DNA of 45,440 bases, taken from Bradyrhizobium hipponense (GTDB lineage: Bacteria > Pseudomonadota > Alphaproteobacteria > Rhizobiales > Xanthobacteraceae). How positions within the stretch are numbered: the first letter of the stretch is position 1; each line of letters begins with the position of its first letter. The notes beneath the pieces are model-generated. The model had not been told where the DNA came from. It did no database searches and worked only from the letters and a program-made list of their open reading frames with translations. This document shows, one piece after another, positions 7,680 to 15,835 of this stretch. A program made the position numbers and the translations under genes. The stretch spans positions 1 to 45,440 of the forward strand of contig NZ_VSTH01000121.1 in assembly GCF_008123965.1 (NCBI RefSeq), read 5' to 3'.

Positions 7680-10600
7680 TCATTGCAGGAGCGGCGTTCG
7701 CAAGTCGAGGGTCAGCGGAAACTCATTTGTGCGTTCCTCCGGCGGCGGCCGGATTGGCCCGGGCGTATGGCCATGGTCCTGGAAGCGCGCCAGCCGCCGC
7801 GCCTCGGCCTCGTAGGTATTGACGGGCTTGGTGTCGTAGCTGCGGCCACCGGGATGGGCAACGTGGTAGACGCAGCCGCCGAGCGAGCGGCCGTTCCAGG
7901 TGTCGATGAGGTCGAAGGTCAAGGGCGCATGGACCGGAATGGTCGGGTGCAGGCCGGAGGCCGGCTGCCAGGCCTTGAAGCGGACGCCGGCGACGGCCTC
8001 GCCCGAGCGGCCGGTCGAGGTCATCGGCAGGCGCCGGCCGTTGCAGGTCACGACATGGCGGCCCTCGACGAACCCCTCCGCCTTGACCTGGAGCCGTTCG
8101 ACCGAGCTATCGACGTAGCGCACCGTGCCGCCGGCCGAACCCTCCTCGCCGAGGACATGCCAGGGCTCCAGCGCCTGGCGCAATTCCAGCGTCACGCCGC
8201 CATGGTGGACGCGGCCGAAGGCGGGGAAGCGGAATTCGAGCTGGGCCAGATACCATTCCGGTTCGAACGGATAGCCGGACTGCTTCAGCTCCGAGAGCAC
8301 GTCCAGAAAGTCCTCCCAGATGAAATGCGGCAGCATGAAGCGATCATGCAGCGCGGTGCCCCAGCGCACGAACTTGCCGGCTTGCGGCTCGCGCCAGAGC
8401 TTTGCGATCAGCGCGCGGATCAGGAGCTGCTGGGCCAGCGACATGCGCGGATCGGGCGGCATTTCGAGCGCGCGGAATTCGACGAGGCCGAGCCGCCCCG
8501 TGGGGCCATCCGGCGAATAGAGCTTATCGATACAGATCTCGGCGCGGTGGGTGTTGCCGGTGATGTCGACGAGCAGGTGCCGGAACAGCCGGTCCACCAG
8601 CCACAGCGGCGCCTGGTAACCCGGCGGCGGCACGTGCGAGAGCGCGACCTCGAGCTCGTAAATGCTGTCGTGGCGCGCTTCGTCGATCCGTGGCGCCTGG
8701 CTGGTGGGGCCGATAAACAGGCCGGAGAAGAAATAAGAAAGCGACGGATGACGCTGCCAGTACAGGACCAGGCTCTTGAGCAGATCAGGTCGGCGCAGGA
8801 ACGGCGAATCCTGCGGGCTAGAGCCGCCGACCACGACGTGATTGCCACCGCCGGTGCCGGTGTGGCGGCCGTCGACCAGGAAGCGGTTGGCACCGAGACG
8901 AATCTTGGCGGCATCCTCGTAGAGCCCGACGGTGATGTCGACAGCCTCACGCCAGCTCTTTGCCGGTTGGACGTTGACTTCGATCACGCCGGGGTCGGGC
9001 GTCACCTTGATGACGTCGACGCGCGGATCGAACGGCGGCGGATAACCCTCGACATGGACTTGGAGCTGCATCTCCTCGGCAGTGGCTTCGAGGGCCGCGA
9101 CCAGCTCGAGATAATCCTCGATCCGCTCCACCGGCGGCATGAAGGCGCAGAGCACGCCGTCGCGGACTTCAACCGACATCGCGGTGCGGACCGGCTCCGG
9201 CGCATCGGGATCTTTCGGCGCGACCCGTGATGCCGGCGCTTCCAGGCGCTGCATGCGGCCGAACACCGGCAGCTTGCTCCGCGGCTCCATCGGATCCTGT
9301 TCGACGATGTAGGGATAGCGATCGGGCGGCACATATTCGAGCGCGGCGAGCGGCAATCGCAGGCCGAGCGGGGAATCGCCAGGCATCAGGAACAGGTGGT
9401 TACGGCGCAGATTCCAGCGCTCGCTGCGCCAGCGCGGCGCCTCCGCGTTCCAGCGCTGCACCGGCAGCACGAAGCCCTTTGGCGTATTCAGCCCCTCGTC
9501 GAACACCCGCGCCATGCGCGCGCGCGCTTCCGGATCGGACAGCTTGGAGTCGGATGGATCGACGTTGACGGGAAGCTCCCCCTCCTTCTGCAGCCAGTAG
9601 GCAGGATCTTCATAGGCCGGCATGATGTAGCCGGGATCGAGCCCGAGCCGTGCCACCGTGCCCTGCATGAAGGCTTCGGCGTCCTTGACCGCGGCGCGCC
9701 GCGGATTCTCGATCTTGGCGATCAGGTCGGCATTCTTCCAGATCGGCACGCCGTCCTTGCGCCAGTACAGACCGAACGCCCAGCGCGGAAGGGTTTCGCC
9801 GGGATACCATTTGCCTTGGCCGTAGTGCAGCAGGCCGCCGGGCGCAAAGCGCGTGCGCAGGCGGCGGATCAGATCGTCGGCAAGCGCGCGCTTGGTCGGA
9901 CCGACCGCCTCGGTGTTCCATTCCGCCGCTTCCAGATCATCGACGGAGACGAAGGTCGGCTCGCCGCCCATGGTGAGCCGCACATCCTGCGCGGCGAGAT
10001 CGCCGTCGACCTGCTCGCCGAGATCGTTGAGCCGGGTCCAGGATTCGTCGGAGAAAGGCTTTGTGATACGCGGCGCCTCGCGGATGCGCCGGACGCTCAT
10101 GTCGAAGGCAAACTCGACCTCGGCAAAGCCGGCGCCGCCCGAGATAGGCGCCGCGGAACGGTAATGCGGCGTCGCGGCGACCGGGATGTGCCCCTCGCCC
10201 GCGAGCATGCCCGACGTGGCGTCGAATCCGATCCAGCCTGCGCCGGGCAGGTAGACCTCGGCCCAGGCGTGCAAATCGGTGAAGTCGCTCTCGACCTCTG
10301 GCGGCCCCTCGATCGGATCGATGTCGGGACGGATCTGGATCAGGTAGCCGGAGACGAAACGGGCAGCCAGCCCGAGATGGCGGAAGGCCTGGATCAGCAG
10401 CCAGGCGGAGTCGCGGCACGAGCCGGCGCACGACGACAACGTCTCCTCCGGCGTCTGCACGCCCGGCTCCATCCGGATGACGTAACGAATTCTCTCGCGC
10501 AGCTCCCTGTTGAGATCGACCAGGAAGTTGACGGTGTTCGGAGCTTCGTGCGGGAGCGTGTCGAGATATTTCGCAAACAGGCGGTCGGGCTTGATGGTCT

Positions 10601-10955
10601 CGAGATAAGGCGCGAGCTCCGTCTTGAGATCTTGCGGATACTCGAACGGAAAGCTGTCGGCGTAGGGCTCGACGAAGAAGTCGAACGGATTGACCACGGT
10701 CATTTGCGCCGTGAAATCGACCTCGATCTTCAGCTCCGTGGTCTTCTCCGGGAAGACGTAGCGCGCCAGCCAATTGCCTTGCGGATCCTGCTGCCAGTTC
10801 ACGAAATGATTTGATGGCGTGACCTTGAGCGAATAGCTCAGGATCGGCGTGCGCGTGTGCGGCGCCGGCCGCAGCCGAATGGTCTGCGGGCCAAGATCGA
10901 TCGGACGGTCGTATTTGTAGTGTGTGACGTGGTGTAATGCGACGTAGATCGACAC
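7680..10955 (-). CDS. Transglutaminase / DUF2126 protein
   Basis: A protein of about 1091 residues. An N-terminal beta domain (MSIYVALHHVTHYKYDRPI) leads to a transglutaminase-like core with C180 in GSCRDSAW, H229 in DLHAWAE and D245 in IGFDATSG. From about residue 300 to the end is the large DUF2126 region, which contains GGEPTFVSVDD, KWYPGE and HTGTGGGNH stretches typical of that family and somewhat like a carboxylate-amine ligase. I chose the GTG at 10955 because the family begins at this MSIYVALHHV point; a TTG 19 codons upstream (11012) adds unrelated residues. It is the first gene of the operon with the ATP-grasp/alpha-E fusion and the smaller transglutaminase. It is probably involved in making or cutting an unusual peptide or isopeptide; the real substrate is unknown. 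Confidence 0.92.
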   Translation of the reverse strand: MSIYVALHHVTHYKYDRPIDLGPQTIRLRPAPHTRTPILSYSLKVTPSNHFVNWQQDPQGNWLARYVFPEKTTELKIEVDFTAQMTVVNPFDFFVEPYADSFPFEYPQDLKTELAPYLETIKPDRLFAKYLDTLPHEAPNTVNFLVDLNRELRERIRYVIRMEPGVQTPEETLSSCAGSCRDSAWLLIQAFRHLGLAARFVSGYLIQIRPDIDPIEGPPEVESDFTDLHAWAEVYLPGAGWIGFDATSGMLAGEGHIPVAATPHYRSAAPISGGAGFAEVEFAFDMSVRRIREAPRITKPFSDESWTRLNDLGEQVDGDLAAQDVRLTMGGEPTFVSVDDLEAAEWNTEAVGPTKRALADDLIRRLRTRFAPGGLLHYGQGKWYPGETLPRWAFGLYWRKDGVPIWKNADLIAKIENPRRAAVKDAEAFMQGTVARLGLDPGYIMPAYEDPAYWLQKEGELPVNVDPSDSKLSDPEARARMARVFDEGLNTPKGFVLPVQRWNAEAPRWRSERWNLRRNHLFLMPGDSPLGLRLPLAALEYVPPDRYPYIVEQDPMEPRSKLPVFGRMQRLEAPASRVAPKDPDAPEPVRTAMSVEVRDGVLCAFMPPVERIEDYLELVAALEATAEEMQLQVHVEGYPPPFDPRVDVIKVTPDPGVIEVNVQPAKSWREAVDITVGLYEDAAKIRLGANRFLVDGRHTGTGGGNHVVVGGSSPQDSPFLRRPDLLKSLVLYWQRHPSLSYFFSGLFIGPTSQAPRIDEARHDSIYELEVALSHVPPPGYQAPLWLVDRLFRHLLVDITGNTHRAEICIDKLYSPDGPTGRLGLVEFRALEMPPDPRMSLAQQLLIRALIAKLWREPQAGKFVRWGTALHDRFMLPHFIWEDFLDVLSELKQSGYPFEPEWYLAQLEFRFPAFGRVHHGGVTLELRQALEPWHVLGEEGSAGGTVRYVDSSVERLQVKAEGFVEGRHVVTCNGRRLPMTSTGRSGEAVAGVRFKAWQPASGLHPTIPVHAPLTFDLIDTWNGRSLGGCVYHVAHPGGRSYDTKPVNTYEAEARRLARFQDHGHTPGPIRPPPEERTNEFPLTLDLRTPLLQ

Positions 10956-11052
10956 GGGTTGCGGTACTCCAGCAGCTTTTTTGAGCAGAACACCGCTGGT
11001 GATCGCGATCAAGCACTAACAACGGGCAGCACGTGCCTACGAAGTATCCGCC

Positions 11053-11140
11053 GTAGCCCGGATGGAGCGCAGAGCAATCCGGGGTTCTTCATCCGCGGAT
11101 TGAATCGTCCCGGATTTCGCTTCCGCTCCATCTGGGCTAC
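11053..11140. repeat. Dispersed hairpin repeat, 'GTAGCCCGGATGG' family, copy 2
   Basis: GTAGCCCGGATGGAGCG at the left is the inverse of CGCTCCATCTGGGCTAC at the right; the middle contains AATCCGGG and its partner CCCGGATT. It lies between the DUF2126 operon and the uxaA-like gene. It is the shorter form of the element at 3099-3214. Confidence 0.85.
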
Positions 11141-11148
11141 CGGGTCCG

Positions 11149-12672
11149 TCACATGGTCGCGCCAAGCACCCAGGGGGCGAACTCGGCGCTGCCGAAATCA
11201 AAGCTCTCGCTCTTGGTCGGCTGGCCGGAGGCGGTCTTCAGGATGAGATCGAAGATGCGCTGGCCGCATTGCTCGACGCTCTCCGCACCTTCGAGGATGG
11301 TGCCGCAATTGACGTCCATGTCGTCTTCCATGCGCTTGTACATGGGCGTGTTGGTGGCGAGCTTGATCGACGGTGCCGGCTTGCAGCCGAACACGCTGCC
11401 GCGCCCGGTGGTGAAGCAGACGAGATTGGCGCCGCCGGCGACCTGCCCGGTCGCAGCGACCGGGTCGTAGCCGGGCGTGTCCATGAACACAAAACCCTTC
11501 TTGGTCACCGGCTCGGCGTAGCGCAGCACGTCGACGAGGTTGGTTGTGCCGGCCTTGGCCATCGCACCGAGCGACTTTTCGAGAATGGTGGTGAGGCCGC
11601 CCGCCTTGTTGCCGGGGCTCGGATTGGCGTTCATCTCGGCGCCTTCGCGTTCGGTGTATTCGTCCCACCAGCGCATGAGATCGACCAGCTTCTCGCCGAC
11701 CTCGCGGCTGACGGCGCGGCGCGTGAGCAGATGCTCGGCGCCATAAGTCTCCGGCGTCTCCGACAGGATCACGGTGCCGCCGTGACGCACGATCAGATCG
11801 CTCGCCGCACCAAGGGCTGGATTAGCCGACACGCCGGAATAGCCGTCCGAGCCGCCGCATTGCAGCGCGACGGTAAGCTCGCTCGCTGGCACGGACTCGC
11901 GCTTGACCTTGTTGGCGTCAGCGAGCGCCTCGCGCACGAAGGCAATGCCCGCCTCCACGGTCTTGCGGGTGCCGCCGACCTCCTGGATATCCATGGCGCG
12001 CAGACGCCCGGCAAGCTTCTGCTCCTCCATCAGGCCGCCGATCTGGTTCACCTCGCAGCCGAGGCCGAGCACGATGACGTGGGAGAAATTGACGTGCCGC
12101 GCATAGCCGCCGAGCGTGCGGCGGAGCAGCGCCAAGGGCTCGTTCTGGGTCATGCCGCAGCCGGTCTTGTGAGTCAGCGCGACCACGCCGTCGACGTTGG
12201 GAAAATCAGCCAGCGGATTGTCGCCACTGAACGGATTCTTCTTGAAGACGTCGGCGACGAGGCTGGCGACATGCGCGCTGCAATTCACCGAGGTGAGGAT
12301 GCCGATATAGTTGCGCGTAGCGACGCGGCCATCCGGGCGCCGGATGCCTTCGAAGGTCGCCGGCAGGTCGAAGTTCGGCGTCGGCCTGACGTCGGCGCAA
12401 TAAGCGTAGTCCTTGGCGAAGTCGCCCATGCCGCAGTTCTGGGTGTGCACGTGCTGGCCCGGCGCGATTGGCACCGTGGCGAAGCCGATGATTTGGCCAT
12501 AGCGCCTGACCGGCTCGCCAACTGCGATCGGCTTGATCGCGACCTTGTGGCCTGAGGGAATGCGCTCGACCGTCGTCACGCCGTCGGCCACCACCGTTCC
12601 GGGCGGCAGGCTGGCGCGCGCGATCAGCACGCCATCATCGGGATGCAGGCGGATGACGGGGCTGACGGTCAT
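11149..12672 (-). CDS. uxaA: UxaA-family altronate/galactarate dehydratase
   Basis: A 507-residue sugar-acid dehydratase. Residues about 1-80 form the SAF-like N-terminal domain (opening VIRLHPDDGVLIARASLPPG), and the rest is the D-galactarate dehydratase/altronate hydrolase domain with KTGCGM, CGGSDGYSG and GAEHLLTRRA motifs. The length matches fused UxaA (about 500 residues). The enzyme removes water from a hexonate or hexarate to give a 2-keto-3-deoxy sugar acid, using Fe(II) or another divalent metal. ATG at 12672 has an AAGGAGATA site. The downstream-pathway candidate, an HpaI-type aldolase, is encoded just upstream on the same strand, separated by a repeat. Altronate and galactarate are both possible substrates; the gene symbol is given at family level. 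Confidence 0.82.
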   Translation of the reverse strand: MTVSPVIRLHPDDGVLIARASLPPGTVVADGVTTVERIPSGHKVAIKPIAVGEPVRRYGQIIGFATVPIAPGQHVHTQNCGMGDFAKDYAYCADVRPTPNFDLPATFEGIRRPDGRVATRNYIGILTSVNCSAHVASLVADVFKKNPFSGDNPLADFPNVDGVVALTHKTGCGMTQNEPLALLRRTLGGYARHVNFSHVIVLGLGCEVNQIGGLMEEQKLAGRLRAMDIQEVGGTRKTVEAGIAFVREALADANKVKRESVPASELTVALQCGGSDGYSGVSANPALGAASDLIVRHGGTVILSETPETYGAEHLLTRRAVSREVGEKLVDLMRWWDEYTEREGAEMNANPSPGNKAGGLTTILEKSLGAMAKAGTTNLVDVLRYAEPVTKKGFVFMDTPGYDPVAATGQVAGGANLVCFTTGRGSVFGCKPAPSIKLATNTPMYKRMEDDMDVNCGTILEGAESVEQCGQRIFDLILKTASGQPTKSESFDFGSAEFAPWVLGATM

Positions 12673-12698
12673 GGGTATCTCCTTGGTCTTCTTACTTC

Positions 12699-12870
12699 AC
12701 CTCTCCCCGTTCTTACGTGGAGAGGTCGGATCGCTCCCGGCGATGCGAAGCATTGTCCGGTACGATCCGGGTGAGCGCAAGCCGCGCGCTCGATCGTTAG
12801 TTCAGTCCGTTTTGAGAGAGGCCCCTCACCCCAACCCTCTCCCCGCAAGAGCGGGGAGAGGGAGAGGAGA
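12699..12870. repeat. Long 'CCTCTCCCCG' hairpin repeat, copy 1
   Basis: Begins with CCTCTCCCCGTTCTTACG and ends with CCCTCACCCCAACCCTCTCC followed by the mirrored GCGGGGAGAGGGAGAGGAG. Internal inverted segments (CGATGCGAAGCATTG and ATCGCTCC) add smaller hairpins. Related sequence is at 27971-28130, and a fragment (AAGGGGAGAGGGTGCACC) lies at 5-22. Confidence 0.75.
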
Positions 12871-12874
12871 GAGC

Positions 12875-13651
12875 TCACGCCTTCCCGGCCGAATCCTTCC
12901 GGGTCGCGTTGACCTGCATCTTGGCGTAGGTCGTCATCAGGCCGACCTCGTTCGACAGCGTCACCAGCTTGAAGCCCATGTTGATGGCGCGCGCGGCGCC
13001 TTCGGCACCGCTGCAATGGATGCCCGGATTGAGCCCGCGCTTGCCGCACTCCTTGATGATCTTGTCGTAGATCGCGAGGATCTCCGGCTCGGTGCGATCG
13101 AGCTTCGGCTCGAGGCCGTAGGAGAAGCCGAGGTCGGACGGGCCGATATAGACGCCATCGAGGCCCTCGACATCGAGGATCGCTTCCATATTCTCGACCG
13201 CGGTCCTGGTCTCCATCATCGGCAGCAGCACGATATCGTCGTTCGCCGTCTTCTGGTAGGAGCCCGCGGTTCCGTACATGCCGGCGCGGATCGGGCCGTT
13301 GGAGCGCACGCCCTTCGGCGGATATTTGGAATAGGAGACGAGGTTCCTGGCTTCTTGGGGCGTATTGACCATCGGGCAGATCACGCCATAGGCGCCGCCG
13401 TCGAGCACCTTGCCGATGATGCCGGGCTCGTTCCAGGGCACGCGAACCATCGGCGTGATCGGATGCTTGTCCATTGCCTGGAAGCATTGCACCATCGACA
13501 GGTAGTCCTGCACGCCGTGCTGCATGTCGACGGTGACGCTGTCGAAGCCGCATTGCGCGATCATCTCGGCCGAGAAGCCGGAGGGAATCGCGAGCCACGC
13601 GTTGACCACGGCCTTGCCCGACTTCCAGATTTCCTTGACCTTGTTCGCCAC
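12875..13651 (-). CDS. HpcH/HpaI family aldolase (2-keto-3-deoxy acid aldolase)
   Basis: A 258-residue class II pyruvate aldolase. The family's key residues are present at the same spacing as in HpaI: H45 (DMQHGVQD, general base), R70 (VRVPWNEP), E147 (MMETRTAVEN) and D173 (GPSDLG), the last two binding the metal. It would cleave a 4-hydroxy-2-keto acid to pyruvate plus an aldehyde. I start at GTG 13651 with a strong AAGGAAGG site; a frame from 13762 merely translates a hairpin repeat (MRHCERSAAIQ). It sits between the uxaA-like gene and the hpa cluster, so it could be the last step of either: a GarL-like aldolase for a keto-deoxy-glucarate, or HpaI making pyruvate and succinate semialdehyde. 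No other aldolase for the hpa pathway is in the window. Confidence 0.88.
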   Translation of the reverse strand: MANKVKEIWKSGKAVVNAWLAIPSGFSAEMIAQCGFDSVTVDMQHGVQDYLSMVQCFQAMDKHPITPMVRVPWNEPGIIGKVLDGGAYGVICPMVNTPQEARNLVSYSKYPPKGVRSNGPIRAGMYGTAGSYQKTANDDIVLLPMMETRTAVENMEAILDVEGLDGVYIGPSDLGFSYGLEPKLDRTEPEILAIYDKIIKECGKRGLNPGIHCSGAEGAARAINMGFKLVTLSNEVGLMTTYAKMQVNATRKDSAGKA

Positions 13652-13951
13652 GTTGCCTTCCTTCTTTGTTTGTTGGACCTTCGTCACCATGACGAGCGCT
13701 ACGACGGCGCGATCCGCTGTTACCGCTAACTGGATCGCCGCGCTACGCTCGCAATGACGCAAGACCTATGCAGTCGCCCTCTGGATGCTGACTTCGCTGA
13801 CGCCGACCTCGCGGGCGGTGTTCACTATCGCCGCCCAGGTGTCATCCGGCAAGGGTGGAGCCGATCTTGAGCGGATCGGCTTTGGGGGACTTTGAGCGAA
13901 AAAATGCGGCGATGTCCATCGCTCTCGCCGCGCGCACGCGCATATCTGGGT
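13652..13951. other. Gap between aldolase and hpaR genes
   Basis: No convincing gene. It holds the promoter and leader of the aldolase gene; a lone repeat arm (GCTACGCTCGCAATGACG, 13740-13757); a short minus-strand frame ending at 13766 (DDTWAAIVNTAREVGVSE) that may be a worn gene end but which I cannot assign; and a small GCCGATC/GATCGGC hairpin at 13860-13880 just 3' of hpaR. Confidence 0.5.
13740..13757. repeat. Single arm of the 'CGTCATTGCGAG' repeat family
   Basis: GCTACGCTCGCAATGACG is identical to the right end of the element at 41701-41780, but no matching left arm is present here. It is likely a partially deleted copy. Confidence 0.6.
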
Positions 13952-14470
13952 TCACTCCTCGGCTATTGCCTCGTCGGAGGCACCAAGTTCGGCGAGACTC
14001 CGTTCGAGCTCGGCCAGCATGTCCTGCAACTCGGCGAGCTTGCGTGCACCATAGCGTCGCGTGATCTCGGAATAGATCGCCTCCGATGACGGCGCGACGG
14101 AAGCCATCAGCTTCACGCCTTTCTCCGAGATCGAGACCATGCTGCGGCGCAGGTCCGCTTTCGCGGTCTTGCGCTCGATCAGATTGCGCGCCTCGAGATC
14201 GCGCAGGATACGCGACAGGCTCGGTCCGAGCAGGAACGCCGTGCGCGCGAGTTCCGTGACCTCGGCCGCCTCGATCGCCGCAAGTGCCCGCAAAATGCGC
14301 CATTGCTGCTCGGTCAAGCCGTGCTCGCGCAGCGAAGGACGAAATTGCCGCATCACCGCCTCGCGCGCCCTGAGCAGCGACATCGGCAGCGAGCGCGAGA
14401 AGTCGCGCATCGGCACCTGCCGCGCGGCAGTCGCGCCTGCGTTCGCTGGATCAGCCGGTCTCTTCGCCAT
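13952..14470 (-). CDS. hpaR: HpaR: MarR-family repressor of homoprotocatechuate catabolism
   Basis: A 172-residue winged-helix regulator. The signature RSLPMSLLRAREAVMRQFRP followed by LREHGLTEQQWRILRAL is characteristic of HpaR. The wing region ERKTAKADLRRSMVSISEKG contains the usual MarR D-x-R element. The N-terminus has about 20 extra Pro/Ala-rich residues, so translation could also begin at the internal MRDFSRS. HpaR proteins repress the meta-cleavage operon and release DNA when they bind the hydroxyphenylacetate or homoprotocatechuate inducer. The gene is divergent from hpaH, and a perfect 14-bp palindrome (14538-14551) lies in the shared promoter, so self-repression and operon repression by the same site are likely. 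Confidence 0.92.
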   Translation of the reverse strand: MAKRPADPANAGATAARQVPMRDFSRSLPMSLLRAREAVMRQFRPSLREHGLTEQQWRILRALAAIEAAEVTELARTAFLLGPSLSRILRDLEARNLIERKTAKADLRRSMVSISEKGVKLMASVAPSSEAIYSEITRRYGARKLAELQDMLAELERSLAELGASDEAIAEE

Positions 14471-14537
14471 GATACCCCGCCTTCAGGCCGCAAAATGTTT
14501 GCAGTGCAGCAAGATCAAATTGTGTTTGACGCATTCG

Positions 14538-14551
14538 CTTAACATGTTAAG
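14538..14551. promoter_or_regulatory. Probable HpaR operator
   Basis: CTTAACATGTTAAG is a perfect 14-bp palindrome centred in the 128-bp hpaR-hpaH divergent promoter. MarR-type regulators bind AT-rich palindromes of this size and place. It is the only such palindrome I saw in this intergenic region; HpaR binding is inferred. Confidence 0.7.
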
Positions 14552-14571
14552 TACTTCTCCAGCACCACGAT

Positions 14572-14599
14572 TTGTAAGATCACACATTGTAAGATCACA
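14572..14599 (+). repeat. Tandem direct repeat overlapping the hpaH start codon
   Basis: TTGTAAGATCACA occurs at 14572-14584 and again at 14587-14599, a 15-bp period. The last A of the second copy is the first base of the hpaH ATG. There is no clear Shine-Dalgarno sequence between the repeats and the start, so the duplication may alter translation or be a regulatory half-site pair. Confidence 0.8.
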
Positions 14600-15405
14600 T
14601 GGCGCTTTCCAACGACGATATCCAAGCTTGCGCGAAGCGTCTGCACCAGGCGGAGAGGACCCGCACGCAGATCCGCCAGCTCTCGCAGGACTTCCCCGAC
14701 ATCAGCATCGCCGATGCCTACGCGATTCAGAAGGCGTGGGTCGATGTCAAGATTGCCGAAGGACGCATCGTGAAGGGCCACAAGATCGGCCTGACGTCAA
14801 AGGCGATGCAGAGCACGCTCAACATCGACGAGCCTGATTCGGGCGTGCTGCTCGACGACATGTTCTTTGCCAACGGCGGGCTGGTTCCAACCGGGCGCTT
14901 CATCGCGACGCGGGTTGAGGCCGAGCTCGCCTTCATCATGAGCAAGCGTCTCTCCGGTCCCGACTGCACGATGTTCGACGTGCTCAACGCCACCGACTTC
15001 GTGGTGCCGGCGCTGGAAATTCTGGATACGCGGATCGAGCGCGTTGATCCCGCAACCAAGGCGACGCGAAAGATCTTCGACACCATCGCCGACAATGCGG
15101 CCAATGCCGGCATCGTGCTGGGCGGCCGGCCGATCCGCCCCTCGGAAGCGGATCTGCGCTGGATCGGCGCGCTCTGTTTCAAGAACGGTCAGCTTGAGGA
15201 AACCGGTCTTGCCGCCGGCGTGCTCAATCATCCCGCCACCGCCGTCGCCTGGCTCGCCAACAAGATCGCGCCGCTCGGTCTCGCGCTGGAGCCCGGGCAG
15301 GTCGTGCTCGCCGGCTCCTTCATCCGCCCGATCGAGACCCGCAAGGGCGACACAATTCAAGCCGACTATGGCGCCTACGGTTCGGTGAGCTGCTACTTCG
15401 CCTGA
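14599..15405 (+). CDS. hpaH: HpaH: 2-oxohept-3-ene-1,7-dioate hydratase
   Basis: A 268-residue member of the FAH-like hydratase group (with MhpD and HpcG). It adds water to 2-oxohept-3-enedioate to give 4-hydroxy-2-oxoheptanedioate, the substrate of the HpaI aldolase. Metal ligands expected from HpcG are seen at E107 and E109 (VEAELAFIM) and E140 (ALEIL); GHKIGLTS at 60-67 and KPxGHP-like elements are in place. It is the first gene of the plus-strand hpa operon, under the HpaR operator. The start is ATG without a clear ribosome site, and it overlaps a direct repeat, which is unusual for the first gene of an operon. Confidence 0.93.
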   Translation: MALSNDDIQACAKRLHQAERTRTQIRQLSQDFPDISIADAYAIQKAWVDVKIAEGRIVKGHKIGLTSKAMQSTLNIDEPDSGVLLDDMFFANGGLVPTGRFIATRVEAELAFIMSKRLSGPDCTMFDVLNATDFVVPALEILDTRIERVDPATKATRKIFDTIADNAANAGIVLGGRPIRPSEADLRWIGALCFKNGQLEETGLAAGVLNHPATAVAWLANKIAPLGLALEPGQVVLAGSFIRPIETRKGDTIQADYGAYGSVSCYFA

Positions 15406-15436
15406 CGAACAAAAAGACACAGGAAGTGAAACCGCC

Positions 15437-15835
15437 ATGCCGCATTTCACGATCGAATATTCGGCCAATCTCGAGGGCCGCCTCGACATCGGCGCGGCGT
15501 GCGAGCTCGTGCGCAAGGCGGCGGTCGAGACCGGCATCTTCCCGCTCGGCGGCATCCGCGTCCGTGCCATTAAGTGCGAGCATTATGCGATTGCGGATGC
15601 CCGCCAGGACTACGGCTTTCTCGACATGGTGCTTCGCATCGGCGAGGGCCGCGACCTTCCGACCCGCAAGAAAGCCGGCGAGCATGTGTTCCAGGCGCTC
15701 TCCCGACATCTCGATCCCGTCTTTGCCGCCAGCAAATTCGCGTTGTCGTTCGACATGCAGATCAACGACAAGGATACCAGCTGGAAGCGCAACAACATCC
15801 ACGACGCCCTGAAAGTGGAGGCCGCCCATGGATAA
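15437..15835 (+). CDS. hpaF: HpaF: 5-carboxymethyl-2-hydroxymuconate delta-isomerase
   Basis: A 132-residue tautomerase-superfamily protein (CHMI). After removal of the initiator Met, Pro1 (MPHFTIEYSAN) is the catalytic base; the family length is about 125-130 residues. It isomerises 5-carboxymethyl-2-hydroxymuconate, the product of HpaE, before decarboxylation by HpaG. An AGGAAGTG site lies 9 nt before the ATG. It is 31 bp after hpaH and overlaps hpaE by 8 bp, so coupled translation is likely. Confidence 0.93.
   Translation: MPHFTIEYSANLEGRLDIGAACELVRKAAVETGIFPLGGIRVRAIKCEHYAIADARQDYGFLDMVLRIGEGRDLPTRKKAGEHVFQALSRHLDPVFAASKFALSFDMQINDKDTSWKRNNIHDALKVEAAHG

Noticed and set aside
5895..9230. 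Long open frame (1111 codons) on the plus strand opposite the ATP-grasp and DUF2126 genes
   Set aside because: It is antisense to two clear genes, is rich in Arg, Ala, His and Gly as expected of high-GC antisense frames, and has no recognisable domain.
13766..13846. Minus-strand frame DDTWAAIVNTAREVGVSE... as the end of a lost gene
   Set aside because: It looks protein-like but has no start and no family that I can name, and it could be chance; kept only as a note in the gap entry.
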